Below are positions 44,005-55,565 of a DNA stretch of 64,000 nucleotides, piece by piece. The translations under genes were made by a program, and so were the position numbers. This DNA comes from Cheilinus undulatus (Eukaryota; Chordata; Actinopteri; Labriformes; Labridae). The notes beneath the pieces were generated by a model. That model had not been told where the DNA came from. It worked only from the letters and a program-made list of their open reading frames with translations, and did not search any database. The stretch is from the NCBI RefSeq assembly GCF_018320785.1, contig NC_054884.1:22507667-22571666 (forward strand). The letters are read 5' to 3'. Within the stretch, counting starts at the first letter, position 1; each line of letters starts with the position of its first letter.

Positions 44005-46937
44005 GTAGGCCTTATTTTCTGATTTGCATGCTAATGTTTTGTTTGTCCGTCGTTTTTTCTATTTTTGTGTAATTTTTCTGCTAAAATCTGCCTCTAGATG
44101 TGTGCAGCACGATGCGACCACAGACCCGGTCAGCTTAATGACTCCTGACTGAGCCGCAGCTTATGACTTTGAGTGGTAACCTTTCTCTCACACAAATAGC
44201 GCTGCGAGGTTATAATTAGATTGCTCGGTTTGTAAATACATGCACTATAAATAATGTAGCTGCTGAGGAAGAGCAGGCGTGCGCTCACTTGGCACAACGC
44301 ACTGGTGCAGCCAACCTGCAGGTTACAGGACGTTTAATTCACTGAGCACGAAAGCAGCCTATCATGTTATTGCACCGTGAAGTAGACATGGCTAAAATAG
44401 CATGTATGCATTCAAGAAGCTCCCTGCAAACTCAGAAAACTGCATTACATGAATGCATTCACTGTAGATGGCCCAACGTAGGTCTCTTTAATCTGTATCA
44501 TTTGACTTTAGGTTTACTCTTTTAGGCTATTATTAGGTTAAGACATTAACCCAGTAACCTTTGCTACAATGTTGCTTTAAGGTTGTGCAAGATCATTGAT
44601 TAAAAAACTTGTCATGGGTGCTTTTGCTCGTGACCTTTAAACATAATTCTGCAGCTCCCCCCAAACAAAACACTCTTTTTTTCTGGAAGTTTGAACTTCT
44701 CTCGTTTAAAACAAAAATTAAGAATAAATTATGTAAATATATGTCTAAAGCTCCTTCAAGAATTTTTGTTGCTTCTTGACGAAGCAGTGCATCTTTATCT
44801 TTGCAGATATTATCCTGGAAATGTATAAGTAGTATTTAAAAAAAAAAAAAAATAGAAAAATCTCTCATTTCCCTCTGTTTTGAAATTAAAATGTAAATGC
44901 TAAATGTTTATGTGGGTGCTTTGTTACACCTACAAACATAATAATTGCCCTCAGATTTGCAGCTTTTAAAGCAAATTTCCCACAATAGATTTCCCAAAAA
45001 TGTAATATCAGGTGCTTAGTGCAAATGTAATAAGGAAATTCATTTATACATTTATAGGATGTATTTTCCTTTTGGGACACTAAAAATGATCATCATTTCC
45101 CACAAATGTAATATGGACGTGTAAATGTTTAAAGTCATTGACTGTTGGTTCAAGTCAGCTCAAGTTTGTAGTCATGGCAAATTTTTGCTCGCCATGAAAC
45201 AGGAAGTAGTTTTTCCAGAGTCAACACTGGTAGAGCCATGAATCTTAGCAGTGGATTAAAATATGTCAAAACAGCACTGAGGAAATTATAAATAACATAG
45301 AAGCATTGTTCACACAGCCAGATTTATTGTTTTACAATGAGTTAAATTTTCAGCTCTCTATGAACTGTGAATTACTTATATTTGGATCAGATGAACCCCA
45401 TCTGAAGGTTTTTCAAGAGGAATCCCTTGGATTTTGCGGGAATTTTCTAAAATTGATATCAATCCTTTCCTTTTTCACATTCAGAAATGTAAGATTCACG
45501 GCTCTATGAGTGTTTTAAGACTATTAAAAGAACTTCCTGTTCCATGGCGAACAAAAAAATTGCCATGACTTTTTTTTTTTACTTGAGTTTAAGCTGACTT
45601 GAACCCACTGGCAGTTGAAAAAAGCTACAACAAACAATGAACAAAACTTGAATTTTTCCATGTTCACATTACATTTGGCATATAAAAAAATCAGTCTTTT
45701 CTATTGTGGTATTTTTAACTTCCTGTAGGTCATAAAGAGGCTTTCTATCAGTGTGTTTCATAACAAACTAATGACTTCTCACAGCCGCTTTAAAACAAGC
45801 ATCAAAGCTGCTCCACAAATAAGCTAGGCTAGTGACCTTTAAAAGCACTAGCTTCTCTGTTTATTTATTTTTTCTTATGCTGTCATGGCTGCCTTAATTT
45901 ATAGACTAAAAAATGAGGGGAAAAAACTCACTTACTTAGATGTTGGACCATAAAGATTTATCTTTCAGTGGCAGGAAACAGTGGGAAAATCGACATATTA
46001 GCTTTGGCTACAGCTAGCACACTAGCTATCACTGGATTAGGGGATTATAGAAACGTTTGTTTCTTGGTTTTCTTTTTTGTAGCTCTAGTTTCATTGAATT
46101 TCAATCACATTCTATGAATGGAAGGCAAAGGTTGTTGTCTTAACTTGAACTTTAGATGATATATTGTGTGATTTGGCTGTTTAGTTGACCTTCATGTTAT
46201 ATAAATATAGTGGAGAAAAATTAGCCATAGATCATCTCATGTTTGGTTCAGTAGAAAATTGATGTAGAAAGATTAACTGAATAAATTAATGTACTGAACA
46301 CAGTAATGGTAATTGTTACGCATTAAAGTCTTTTTTTTACTCTTAATGTCACACGGCTTGTGTGTCATTGCCATGCATAAGCCTTTTTGTTCCACTTATG
46401 GTAAAGGTATGCTGTGACATAACACTTCTTGTGCTCTAAAGTTACACCACATGCCTCTGACAGTTGAGGCTTTGTGTTACAAATATATCTGCTATGTAAA
46501 TAAAGAGTTGGCCCAGGTTAAAAATGTGGCATGTGTGAGTAACTATCCAAGTAGGTTTCCACTCAAACAGGAAGGAATAAAGGAATGTGTGAGTGGCCAC
46601 CAGATTAGGAAACGTCAGAGTTTGTGTAGCATATTAGAGACTGCTGCAGTGTTTCCAAATGAAACAGTTTGATATTTCCTGTAAATAAGAGTTGGTAATT
46701 TGTTGTTTCTTAAACATCCTGTTTGTTATAACTACCCCTCCCCCTTCCCTCTTGTAAACATACATTTCCCTTGCAACTAAAAGCCTAATTAAGGCTCTGC
46801 ATATGTTTATATGTAGTTTGATCTATGGTCTGGTCTAGTTTATAAAACTCTGTCAAAGTGAATGGAGGATTTAATAAAGCAGAATCATTTATCAAAGAAA
46901 CTGTTCATAATTTCACATCATCTATTTTCTTTCTCAG
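44005..46937 (+). other. phospho1: phospho1 5' intron (inferred)
   Basis: AT-rich, no coding sequence. It contains a fold-back element at 45142-45610. The 3' border is a good acceptor (tctattttctttctcag). The 5' border is inferred. Confidence 0.5.
45142..45610. mobile_element. 469-bp fold-back MITE
   Basis: Arms of about 110 bp (45142-45252; 45487-45610) are inverted copies: 'ggttcaagtcagct', 'gtcatggcaa.ttttt', 'cgccatg.aacaggaagt' and 'agagcc.tgaatctta' on the left recur inverted on the right. Termini are roughly CtGTtGGTTC / CAGTGGGTTC. No convincing target duplication remains. Non-coding. Confidence 0.7.
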
Positions 46938-46973
46938 TGACAGAACAAGCACCGTTTCCTTCACACACCAAAG

Positions 46974-47750
46974 ATGTCAGCTCCAAATCTCACCCATGCG
47001 GCGCCACAGGATCAGCGCTTTCTGGTGTTGTTTGACTTTGATGAGACCATCATCAACGAGAGCAGCGACGATGCCGTGGTGCGAGCTCTACCCAGCAAAC
47101 AGCTTCCTGATTGGCTGAAGAACAGCTACAGAGAGGGGCATTACAACGAGCACATGCAGAAGGTCTTGGCTTACATGGCCGAGCAAGGCGTGTCAAAGGG
47201 CTCGATCCATTCAGCGGTGGAGAAGATCCCACCCACGCCTGGTCTCCTTAACCTGTTGCAGTATTTGCAGAGTCACCAGCAAGACTACGAGCTGGTGGTG
47301 GTCTCTGATGCTAACATGTTCTTCATCGAGACATGGTTGGAGCAGGCTGGGGTGCGCAACCTTTTCCGGAAGATTTTTACAAACCCCGCCAGTTTTGATG
47401 CAAAAGGCCAACTTGTGCTGCTCCCGTTTCACTCCCACTCCTGCTCCGGTTGTCCTGATAACATGTGCAAGCAGGTGATCCTTCGTGAGTACCTGGCAAA
47501 GCGGCAAAAGGAGCGGGGTGGTGCACCTTTTCAGAGAGTTTTCTATATCGGAGATGGGGCCAATGACATTTGTCCCTCTCTGGCTCTGGGGCCCCAGGAC
47601 ACAGCATTCCCTAGGAGAGACTTCCCCATGCACAAGCTGCTGCTGGAGATGCAGCAGTCCCAGGCAGCTAAGTTTAAAGCTAACATGGTTCCTTGGGTCA
47701 GCGGCGAGGATATTGTCGACTGCCTGAAGAAAATAATGGAGGAGAGATGA
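46974..47750 (+). CDS. phospho1: phospho1: phosphoethanolamine/phosphocholine phosphatase (258 aa)
   Basis: HAD-superfamily phosphatase that releases phosphate from phosphoethanolamine and phosphocholine. In bone and cartilage it supplies phosphate inside matrix vesicles and starts mineralisation. Visible: motif I LFDFDETI with nucleophile D21 and acid/base D23; NESSDD (28-33); motif II VVVSDAN with S111, D112; the Cys-rich loop FHSHSCSGCPDNMCK (152-166), shared by PHOSPHO1; motif IV YIGDGANDICP (191-201) with the Mg2+-binding aspartates; then FPRRDFPMH. Acidic residues equivalent to those reported for substrate choice in human PHOSPHO1 (in the NSDD and SDAN stretches) are kept. Length fits the family (human 267 aa). 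ATG at 46974 lies 36 nt after the acceptor. The first 14 residues are lineage-variable. PHOSPHO2 is disfavoured by the Cys-rich loop. All catalytic motifs look intact. Confidence 0.96.
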   Translation: MSAPNLTHAAPQDQRFLVLFDFDETIINESSDDAVVRALPSKQLPDWLKNSYREGHYNEHMQKVLAYMAEQGVSKGSIHSAVEKIPPTPGLLNLLQYLQSHQQDYELVVVSDANMFFIETWLEQAGVRNLFRKIFTNPASFDAKGQLVLLPFHSHSCSGCPDNMCKQVILREYLAKRQKERGGAPFQRVFYIGDGANDICPSLALGPQDTAFPRRDFPMHKLLLEMQQSQAAKFKANMVPWVSGEDIVDCLKKIMEER

Positions 47751-48326
47751 GATGAGGTTGTTATAATGTGTGTTTGTGCATATGGAAGAGTTAAGAGTGG
47801 AGCAAATGTATCAAACACGCACTAACCCCAGTCCCTGCAAAGGGCAAGATAGGTTTAAGTTTACACAGGTAACACCTGGTAAACCCTAAAACAATGGTGT
47901 CCATCTACTGAAGTCACCTGTTTAAATGAATAATTCTTAACCTTAGGAAAATGCTAATTCTTATTCTTGTGGAGAAGCTGGTGGAAAATCATTGCCACTG
48001 TGATGTTTTAGCAGCTGAGGCGAGCAGTGGGTTCACTTAGCTAAGCCTAAACACTGAAAATCAGGGCATTCACTTGGCAGAATAAGCCTGCAAGCACTTT
48101 GAATGCTTTAATCAGTATAAAAGTTTATGTTAAATGAGGAGTTATATCCCTATCCTTTGGGCAGGAGCAATGTGGATTCCAGAGGGTCACTACATCCAGC
48201 TCAGAAATAGTCCATTACCTAACCCCTGTAAATTCATACACTGTGAACGTTCCCTTTTACAACAACTGTGTTTTGTTTTTAATAGATAGAAAGAACAAGG
48301 ATTAAACAAAAAGCATGTCAAATAAA
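47751..48326 (+). terminator. phospho1: phospho1 3'UTR and polyadenylation signal candidate
   Basis: AATAAA at 48321-48326, about 570 nt past the stop and immediately before the Tc1 element that begins at 48376. No earlier canonical signal was noticed. If this signal is used, the transcript would end close to or within the transposon edge. Confidence 0.5.
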
Positions 48327-48375
48327 GTGGCTCTAATAGGTGGATAACAGACTGAGATAGGCGTCTGCATATTTA

Positions 48376-49901
48376 AAGTGGCTATAAAAAAGTATTCACC
48401 CCCTTGTTTTACCCTTTTATTGATTTTACAAATCAATAAAAGTCAATATAATTTTGCGTTTTTGACCAAAAAAAACCCTCTTTAATGGCAAAGTGAAAAC
48501 AGATTTCTACAAAGTCATTTCCATTAGACAAAAATATGTAATGTAAAATAAGTGACTGCATAAAAATCCACCACGTTTAAAGTGACTGACCTAATTCAAC
48601 AGAGGTCCAGCCAATGTGGGCTAGTCGTCAATTAGTGAAATCTGGATCACCTGAGTGCAGTGAATTTGTCTTAAGTGGTGATAGCATTAAAGAAACCTGT
48701 GTCTGGATGGTCCAGTCACTGGTTAATCAGTATTCCTAGCAACCATTACACAGTGAAGACAAAAGAACACTCCAAGCAACTCAGAGAAAAGGTTTTTTAA
48801 AAGTATAAGTCATGGGATGGATAGAAAAATTCCAAGGCACTGAATATCCCCGAGTTCAGTTAAATGCATCATCAAGAAATGGAGGGAATATGGCACATGT
48901 GTAAATCTGCCTAGATCAGGCCAACCTCACAGACTGGGTGACCATGAGAGAAGGAGAATAGTGAGAGAGGCCACCAAGACAGCTGTGAGTACTCAGAAGG
49001 AGTTACAAGCTGAGGTAGGGGAGACTGCATACAAAAGCTGTTGCCTGGGTTCTTCACTAGTCTAAGCAAAATGGCAAAGAGAAAGCCACTGTTGAAGAAA
49101 ACTGATTAAGTCACATCTAGAGTTTGCTTAAAGGCATGTGGGAGACTCCATGGTCAACTGGAAGAGAGATCTTTGGTCTGATGAGACCAAAATGGTGCTT
49201 TTTGGCCATCAGACAAGATGCTATGTTTGGTTGGCAATAAACACTGCACATCCTCACTGTGAAGCATGGTGGTGGCAGCATCATGCTGTGGGGATGCTTC
49301 TTGGCAGGCCTGGAAGGCTTGTAAAAGTAGAGGGTAAAATGAACGCTGCAAAATATAGGACAACCTGGAGGACAATCATATTCAGTCTGAAAGAGAAATA
49401 CGGCCTGGGAGAATATTTTCTTTAAGACGCTGACCTGAAGCATACAGCCAAAGCTACACAGAAACAGTTTAGAGACAACAAGGTGAATGTTCAGGAGTGG
49501 CAGAGTCAAAGCCCAGACATCTGTCCAATGGAAAATTTGTGGCTGGACTTGTACAGGGCTGTTCACGCCTTATCCCATTGCAACCTGACAGAGGTTGGGC
49601 AGTTTTATCGAAGAATGGAGTGAAATTGCAGTGTCCAGATGTTCAAGCCTGCCACAGACTCAAAGCTGTGATTGCAGCCAAAGGTGCATCTACTAAAAAC
49701 TGACATGAAGGGGGTTTATATTTATGTAGGCCCTTATTTTATCTTACATATTTTGACATTACTTTGTCGAAATCTGTTTTCACTTTGAGATTTGACTTTT
49801 TTTGAAATTGTTTTGGTCAAAAAGCTAAATCATATTGACCATGATTGATTTATATAATCAATAAAAGATCAGAGCAGATGAATACTTTTTTATAAGTGCT
49901 G
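48376..49901 (+). mobile_element. Tc1-like element with both ends, degraded transposase
   Basis: Flanked by TA (48374-48375 and 49902-49903), the Tc1/mariner target duplication. Inverted termini are aagtggctataaaaaagtat and, inverted, cagcacttataaaaaagtat; the interior 'tcacccccttg' follows only on the left. The plus strand carries the transposase remnant (48790-49700): an HTH-like part with many stops, then WKRDLWSDETKMVLFGHQ, the [13 protein letters not shown] segment (around 49255-49300) and the 'caatggaaaatttgtggctg' end. Several stops and shifts make it inactive. Length 1526 bp is near the usual 1.5 kb. Confidence 0.88.
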
Positions 49902-49903
49902 TA

Positions 49904-52900
49904 ACATATGAAGATGTGGACTGGTAGTACCACAGCAAGCCTGCAGATTATTAGCATATGTCACAAAATTTTTAATTTTTTTTCCTTTTCGCTAGCCTAG
50001 TATGAGACCCACTTACAGTTATGTTTGTGTGCGTATGCTTATTATGATCAAGAATGGACATATGCACCACAAAATTGATGATGCAATGTTTCAAATTGGT
50101 TCAGAAAGCTTAGAATCTGTACCAAAGGTGAGTATACTGTGCTTGGGAGCAAATAATCAAATGGCGGCTCAACACAACATGCTCAGCAATATGAATGAAA
50201 TGTACATATGAAATTCTCACTAATGTTGACATCTCTGTGCAATGTTTATTAGCCATTCCCCTCTTTGGGGTCTATATGTTGACCACCTTCTTTTTAAAAA
50301 CACTGCGTTCAAAGCCTCCGTGATGCACACAAGTAGGATCAAATGGTTGAGCGCTGCCTGGAACAAAAGACCACATGTGTCGTGTCGGGTTGGGACAAGG
50401 GCACCATAGAGAAGGGATAAAGTAACAGAGTCGTTCACATTACCTGTGCTCTGCCCTTCACCCACCACTCACTGATAGCTAATCTTAATTATACAACAGT
50501 AATCTACACCAGCATGAGATCCAAAGGGAAAGCCATACGCCTGCACTTTGGCTCAACATTATAGGTTGTGAGTCTGAAACAATGACAGAAGCTGTACTCG
50601 TAGATTTTTAATTCTAGTTGTATAGTCATCAGCTGGCACTCTTTATACTACCTGTATGAAACAATACCAGTAATGAATTATGTTTGAATGTACCGCCATA
50701 AACTACAGTGTTATGAATGAATTATTATGGTTTCCATCTTATTGGAACATTTGCATTAATAACTCAACATGTAACCTCATTTTGCCTCAGTAAATTTGTG
50801 ACAGGGACTGGAGGAAGTGTTTTACAGGGACATTTACAGCATATTTTTATGAAAGCAGGACATCATAGAGTATTATGTTCTTTATCGTTAAGGTCTTTCT
50901 GGTTCAGGCACCCAACAATTGTCTACATTTTGATACAAACAGGGCATGTATACTTTATTTTCTTTTTCAATCTTTCATTTAAAATGTATCACATATTATA
51001 TAACACACATATATTGCTCCATGTCTTTTACATTAGGCAAAAAGTTGTGTGAGTGTTTTGTATTTCATATATTTCACTCCATATTGATATAATGTACATG
51101 TTTTTCAAGACATGACGTTGAACATGATGAAGTTCAAATGCGTTTGAATAGCAGTTAAACATAAGTAATAAGTACTGATGAAAATCTGGTAGCCTTAATA
51201 AAGAATATGATCATAATAGAAGTGCTGTAAATTTCCTACACTAGTGTTTTAATTTTCTCAGGGACACACAAAAAAGTGTTAACAGACTAGTTTCATGTAT
51301 TTATTTCTAAAGCATACCGTTACGCTGCTCTCGGAACAAAATGTTCATTTTATGACTGAAATGAGTTGAAATCCGTGCTGAAGTTTGACTCTGAAATTAT
51401 TTATGAACAAAATCTGATCAGTTTGTGATTTCAAGCCTAGCTTTACACATTCTTACAGTAGCAGTAGGGGTATTTAAATTTTCTTTAACCTGTGTGCGTA
51501 CCTGTAAAACTACCATGGAGTTTTGTGCAATAATCAATAATGTATTCTCAGTATGATGTAAAAGAGATTAAAGATTCACTACAATGAAGAACTTGACTTC
51601 TGACATTTTCAGGGAAGATAACTGACTACAGATCACAAAGCTAAAGTGTTTTTTAAATACAGAAATAGTGTTATGCTATCATAACAACCAATAAATTGAT
51701 GTGTTATTGCTTGACTTTTATGTTTTTTCTCTTTTTTGGTGTGTGCTATATCAGACTGTAGGTGTGTTTTCCTCTAATCATCACATTATGCATGTAATAC
51801 ATCCATATGAAAGGAATATAAAGCCATTTTCTGATTCGTCTGTTTCTTTTATTTACTAGTTATATAAACTACACAGATAGTGTCACTTCAATGATAATTT
51901 GTGAAAGATAAAATAGTTTTGTGATATTGATCTTGTGTTACTGCATTAAAGTGTAGCCTCAGTCAGTATACTGGCCAATGAAACAATCCTAAAGCCATTG
52001 GTGTTAAACACACTGGATGTGTATTATAGCCATCATGAATTTCAGGGATTTCGTTACTTTAATTTGGCCAAACAGAAACCTCTGTGTTTTAAAAATGAAG
52101 CCAATGCATAAGTAGAAAAAAACTTGTATACAGCCTGGTTCAACAAATGATTTTGTTTGGAATAGTAGATTATTACTTGTCCCTTCTGGTCTAAAAAATG
52201 ATAATAGATCATAATAAGGGGCAAATATGATGCAACTACAAAACAGAACAGTCTAGCTTTTTGTCAGGAGGTCTGATACCTGCCTCAGCTCTGCCTCTTT
52301 TGGTGTTTCCAGGTTGAGCTAAGGTTAGTTTGAGACAAGTCAGTGTATCTCAAACTCCACATTGTCAACATTTTGATTGCATAAGTGGGCATGTGTGCTT
52401 TCAAACAAAGAAGTATACTCAAAAACAGTATACTGGCACACTCAAAACTCTCAGTTTATGAAGATTATCTTTATGAACAAAACGTGTAAGTTTCATAAAC
52501 TTTTATTGGACACAGATCTTATTTTCAGCAATAATCAAAAACCCCATTGGAAAATCCCACAGGCTGCGACGCCAACTTCCGGGTTTGCCTACAAAATTAC
52601 GTCAAGACTGCACCACGCTATTAACCCTGAGTGGGCGTGGCTTCGACTTATTCGACTTCGACTTATACTGACACGCCCACACAATCCTGCAGATTTTACT
52701 ACCTCATTTTTAATGATTTTGAAGCTTAATTTCATAAACTTGAGATATGAGAGATGTTTTAGTTGACTGAAATTTGATTTAGGGGTTCATAACAGGGACC
52801 TGTCATACAACAAACCTAAATACACATTAATTTTCACTTTACAGGGTCTTTAAGATTAGCCAGCTAGCTTAAAAAAAAGCTGTGTCATGAATATCTTGGA

Positions 52901-54689
52901 TTGGCTCCTTCATATTGTTATCCAGTAAAAAGCATAGTATACTATTTTTTTTTTCATATATTTACATGTTATTTACCTGCGAAATAGGCATGATATCTTA
53001 TTTTATCTTCTTAAGAGAGCATATAGCGACATTTGCATGCTAGCAAAGCTAAAGAAACATACAACAGTCTGCTCTATGGAGTAAATAACCAGACGTTAAA
53101 TTTTTTTCCAGAGTCAGTGCTTAGATCTTTTTTGAGTAATTTGTGTTGGAAGACCCTGTAGCTAACAGAGGCTATCTGAGCCTGAAGGAGCACAAACATA
53201 GACATTTAGATTTTCCTGGGAAATAATCCTGAGTCATTTACATAAATATCAAGGTGTACAAGTCATTAAGTAAGATCTTGATTATGAAGGAGGTATTTAC
53301 AAGGACCGAAACTCACTAAGTAATTCATGTAGCTAATCCCAAGTTTCTATCAGGTTTATGTAGATGAACCAAACTGTAAATACTGCACTCTGGTTTTACC
53401 ATTGTTAACTGTGAACAGGTCAATGTTTTTCTTGAAAGAAGTTGGGTCAATTTTGTTTATTTCAACTTCATTGAAAAGCCTGATTAAGTCTGAGTAGAAC
53501 CAGATGGTGCTTGATATTTTAGGACAAATGAATGAAGTTATACTGCTATGTTGGTTCTTAAGTCACTGGTTTTGGGATTGACAATGTCAAGAAAGTGTCA
53601 AAGAAATTAGGAAAACAGAGAGGGAGTGATTAAGGAGAAGGGACAGGGAGAAGAAGCATCTCATGATACAATTCATCCCCTCAAAGTAGGTGCCATGTTG
53701 AATTAGTAGCGGGGGCAGGAGCGGAGAAAGGAGGACACAAGAGACCCCGAGTAAAGAGTGTCATCATGAACCACTTTCACAACTTGCAGGACTTTAGCCA
53801 GCCAAAGGACAAAGTGAAGACAAAAGGGCAAATTGGAGAAATATTAATTGTACTATTCAGGACCTGTGTAATACATATACATGAAATAGTACTAGAGTCT
53901 CTGTAAAACCCTAAATAAACTTTGATGGAACAGGCTGTTTTAGGTTGGAATGCTTTGCCATTCTTTACTGAAATGCTATCTTACAGTAAAACAGGTGTTG
54001 TGTATATAAATATTTCCAGGGGAGTAACCAACCTCTTGGAGTTGAATGGGAACAAGTGGCGTGGGCTTAAATTCATCTGCCTGGTTGAATTTGGATTGAC
54101 CCTTTTGTGACAACCATCTAAAGCCCCTTCAGCATTGCCAGATTATTTCTTTTGTTCCAGTTGTACAAATGCTCTGCCAACTTCTTCAAGGCAGTTTGTA
54201 TGAGGGAAAAGGAATGACCTTGTGAACATCCATGGCACTTCTGTGAAACACCCTCAAGAGAGTAGGTTTGGGCACATCTGAAGCTTGGGATGTCACATTG
54301 TAGGACACCCCAAGTGCAAGGATAAAAGTTCTTGTGCATACCATTACCCATGTTTGCATGAAGACACATGATAGCTGCTCTCAACTTCCTTAGTGCATCT
54401 TTAGTTCTTGCTCTGAATTAAGAAATAATTTGAGAAATCTTCACAGTCAAATCCTGCTTAACCAAGAGACATGTTATACTAAAATGCAAAAACAAAAAAG
54501 CCACTTGGAAACAGTAAGCACTTATTCATACACTTTATACATTTCTCTAAATATTTTAGTCTTTTTTCCACAAATGACATCAAGTCAACTAATGTTTGTA
54601 TTTGGTAAATTCATGTTGTTATCGACAGAACAAACTGAAAATACTATGCTCATTCGCTTGAGGTCACCCATCATCAGGTTTTAAACTCT
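49904..54689. other. Intergenic, no gene seen
   Basis: AT-rich sequence. A stretch at 52500-52860 with CpG-containing blocks ('acgccaacttccgggtt', 'gagtgggcgtggcttcgact') bounded by 'acagggacctgtcat' and 'acagggtctttaag' looks like a dispersed repeat, family not recognised. Short reading frames elsewhere show no recognisable domain. Confidence 0.55.
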
Positions 54690-55545
54690 ACTGAGCATCT
54701 AGTTCTGACTTTTACTCAAATATAAATTCCATTCAAGACTCAAAATCTGTCCATCGTTGGTGGTTGAAGTCAGCCCAGAGTTAATTATTGACATCAACCT
54801 AAAGTTGGCTGTTAGTCTGTGTGACACAGTGGTTTGCCTCCATTCAACAGTGGTGGCTGACACTAACCCAGTATAGAGTATTGACATAAATCTGTCAGTA
54901 ATCTCCATTGAGGATGGAATTTCTATCTACTGTTGGTGTTTTTGCCAATCCAATATATTGATCAAATTACAATGACATTAACCTAACATCTAGCTCTGTC
55001 TTTAACCTGATTATGACCTCAAATCAAGGCTCATGATCTGTCCAATGCTGGTGGTTCATGACAGCCCAATGTTAAGTGGTCAATGTCAAAAGTAATGTTG
55101 GGCTTTAACATCATCAGCTGGATTTGACATCAACTGAAAATCTGTTTCTGGATTATCCTGGCATCCACTGTTGACATCAGCCCAACATTGTTTGTATTAA
55201 CCCAATATCTGGTGACATCAGAACCACCTTTGGCATAAGCATAATATCAGGTTTATTGACATCCTGTTTTTTTTTTATACAACAAAAATGGAACATCTGC
55301 CCAGTGGAACTGGTTGGCTTCAATCAAATATTGAATTTGACCTGATCTTTATTTTAAACCACATCTGTTCAACATCTGTTCAACATCAGAGACTGATGGT
55401 TTTTCAAGTCAGCCAGATTTCAGTTGTATGAGTTAATGTCTTTCCAGTATTTGTGATTGATGTCACTCCAACATGAGTAGTTAACCGTACAACTTCAGCT
55501 TTCAATGTCAACCCAAGGTTGGGCTGATGCTGTCAATATAAGATG
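54690..55545. repeat. Degenerate satellite-like repeat
   Basis: Repeated variants of TTGA(C/T)ATCA(A/G)CCCAA and CATCTGTT/AACATTG every 25-50 bp, e.g. 'attgacatcaacctaaagtt', 'gttgacatcagcccaacatt', 'aatgtcaacccaaggttggg'. Unit borders are blurred. The minus-strand frame at 54699-54908 is open only because of the repeat. Confidence 0.65.
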
Positions 55546-55565
55546 TGTTAGGTAAAATAAGAGAC

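Noticed and set aside
47211-47633. 140-codon minus-strand frame
   Set aside because: Antisense shadow of the phospho1 coding exon.
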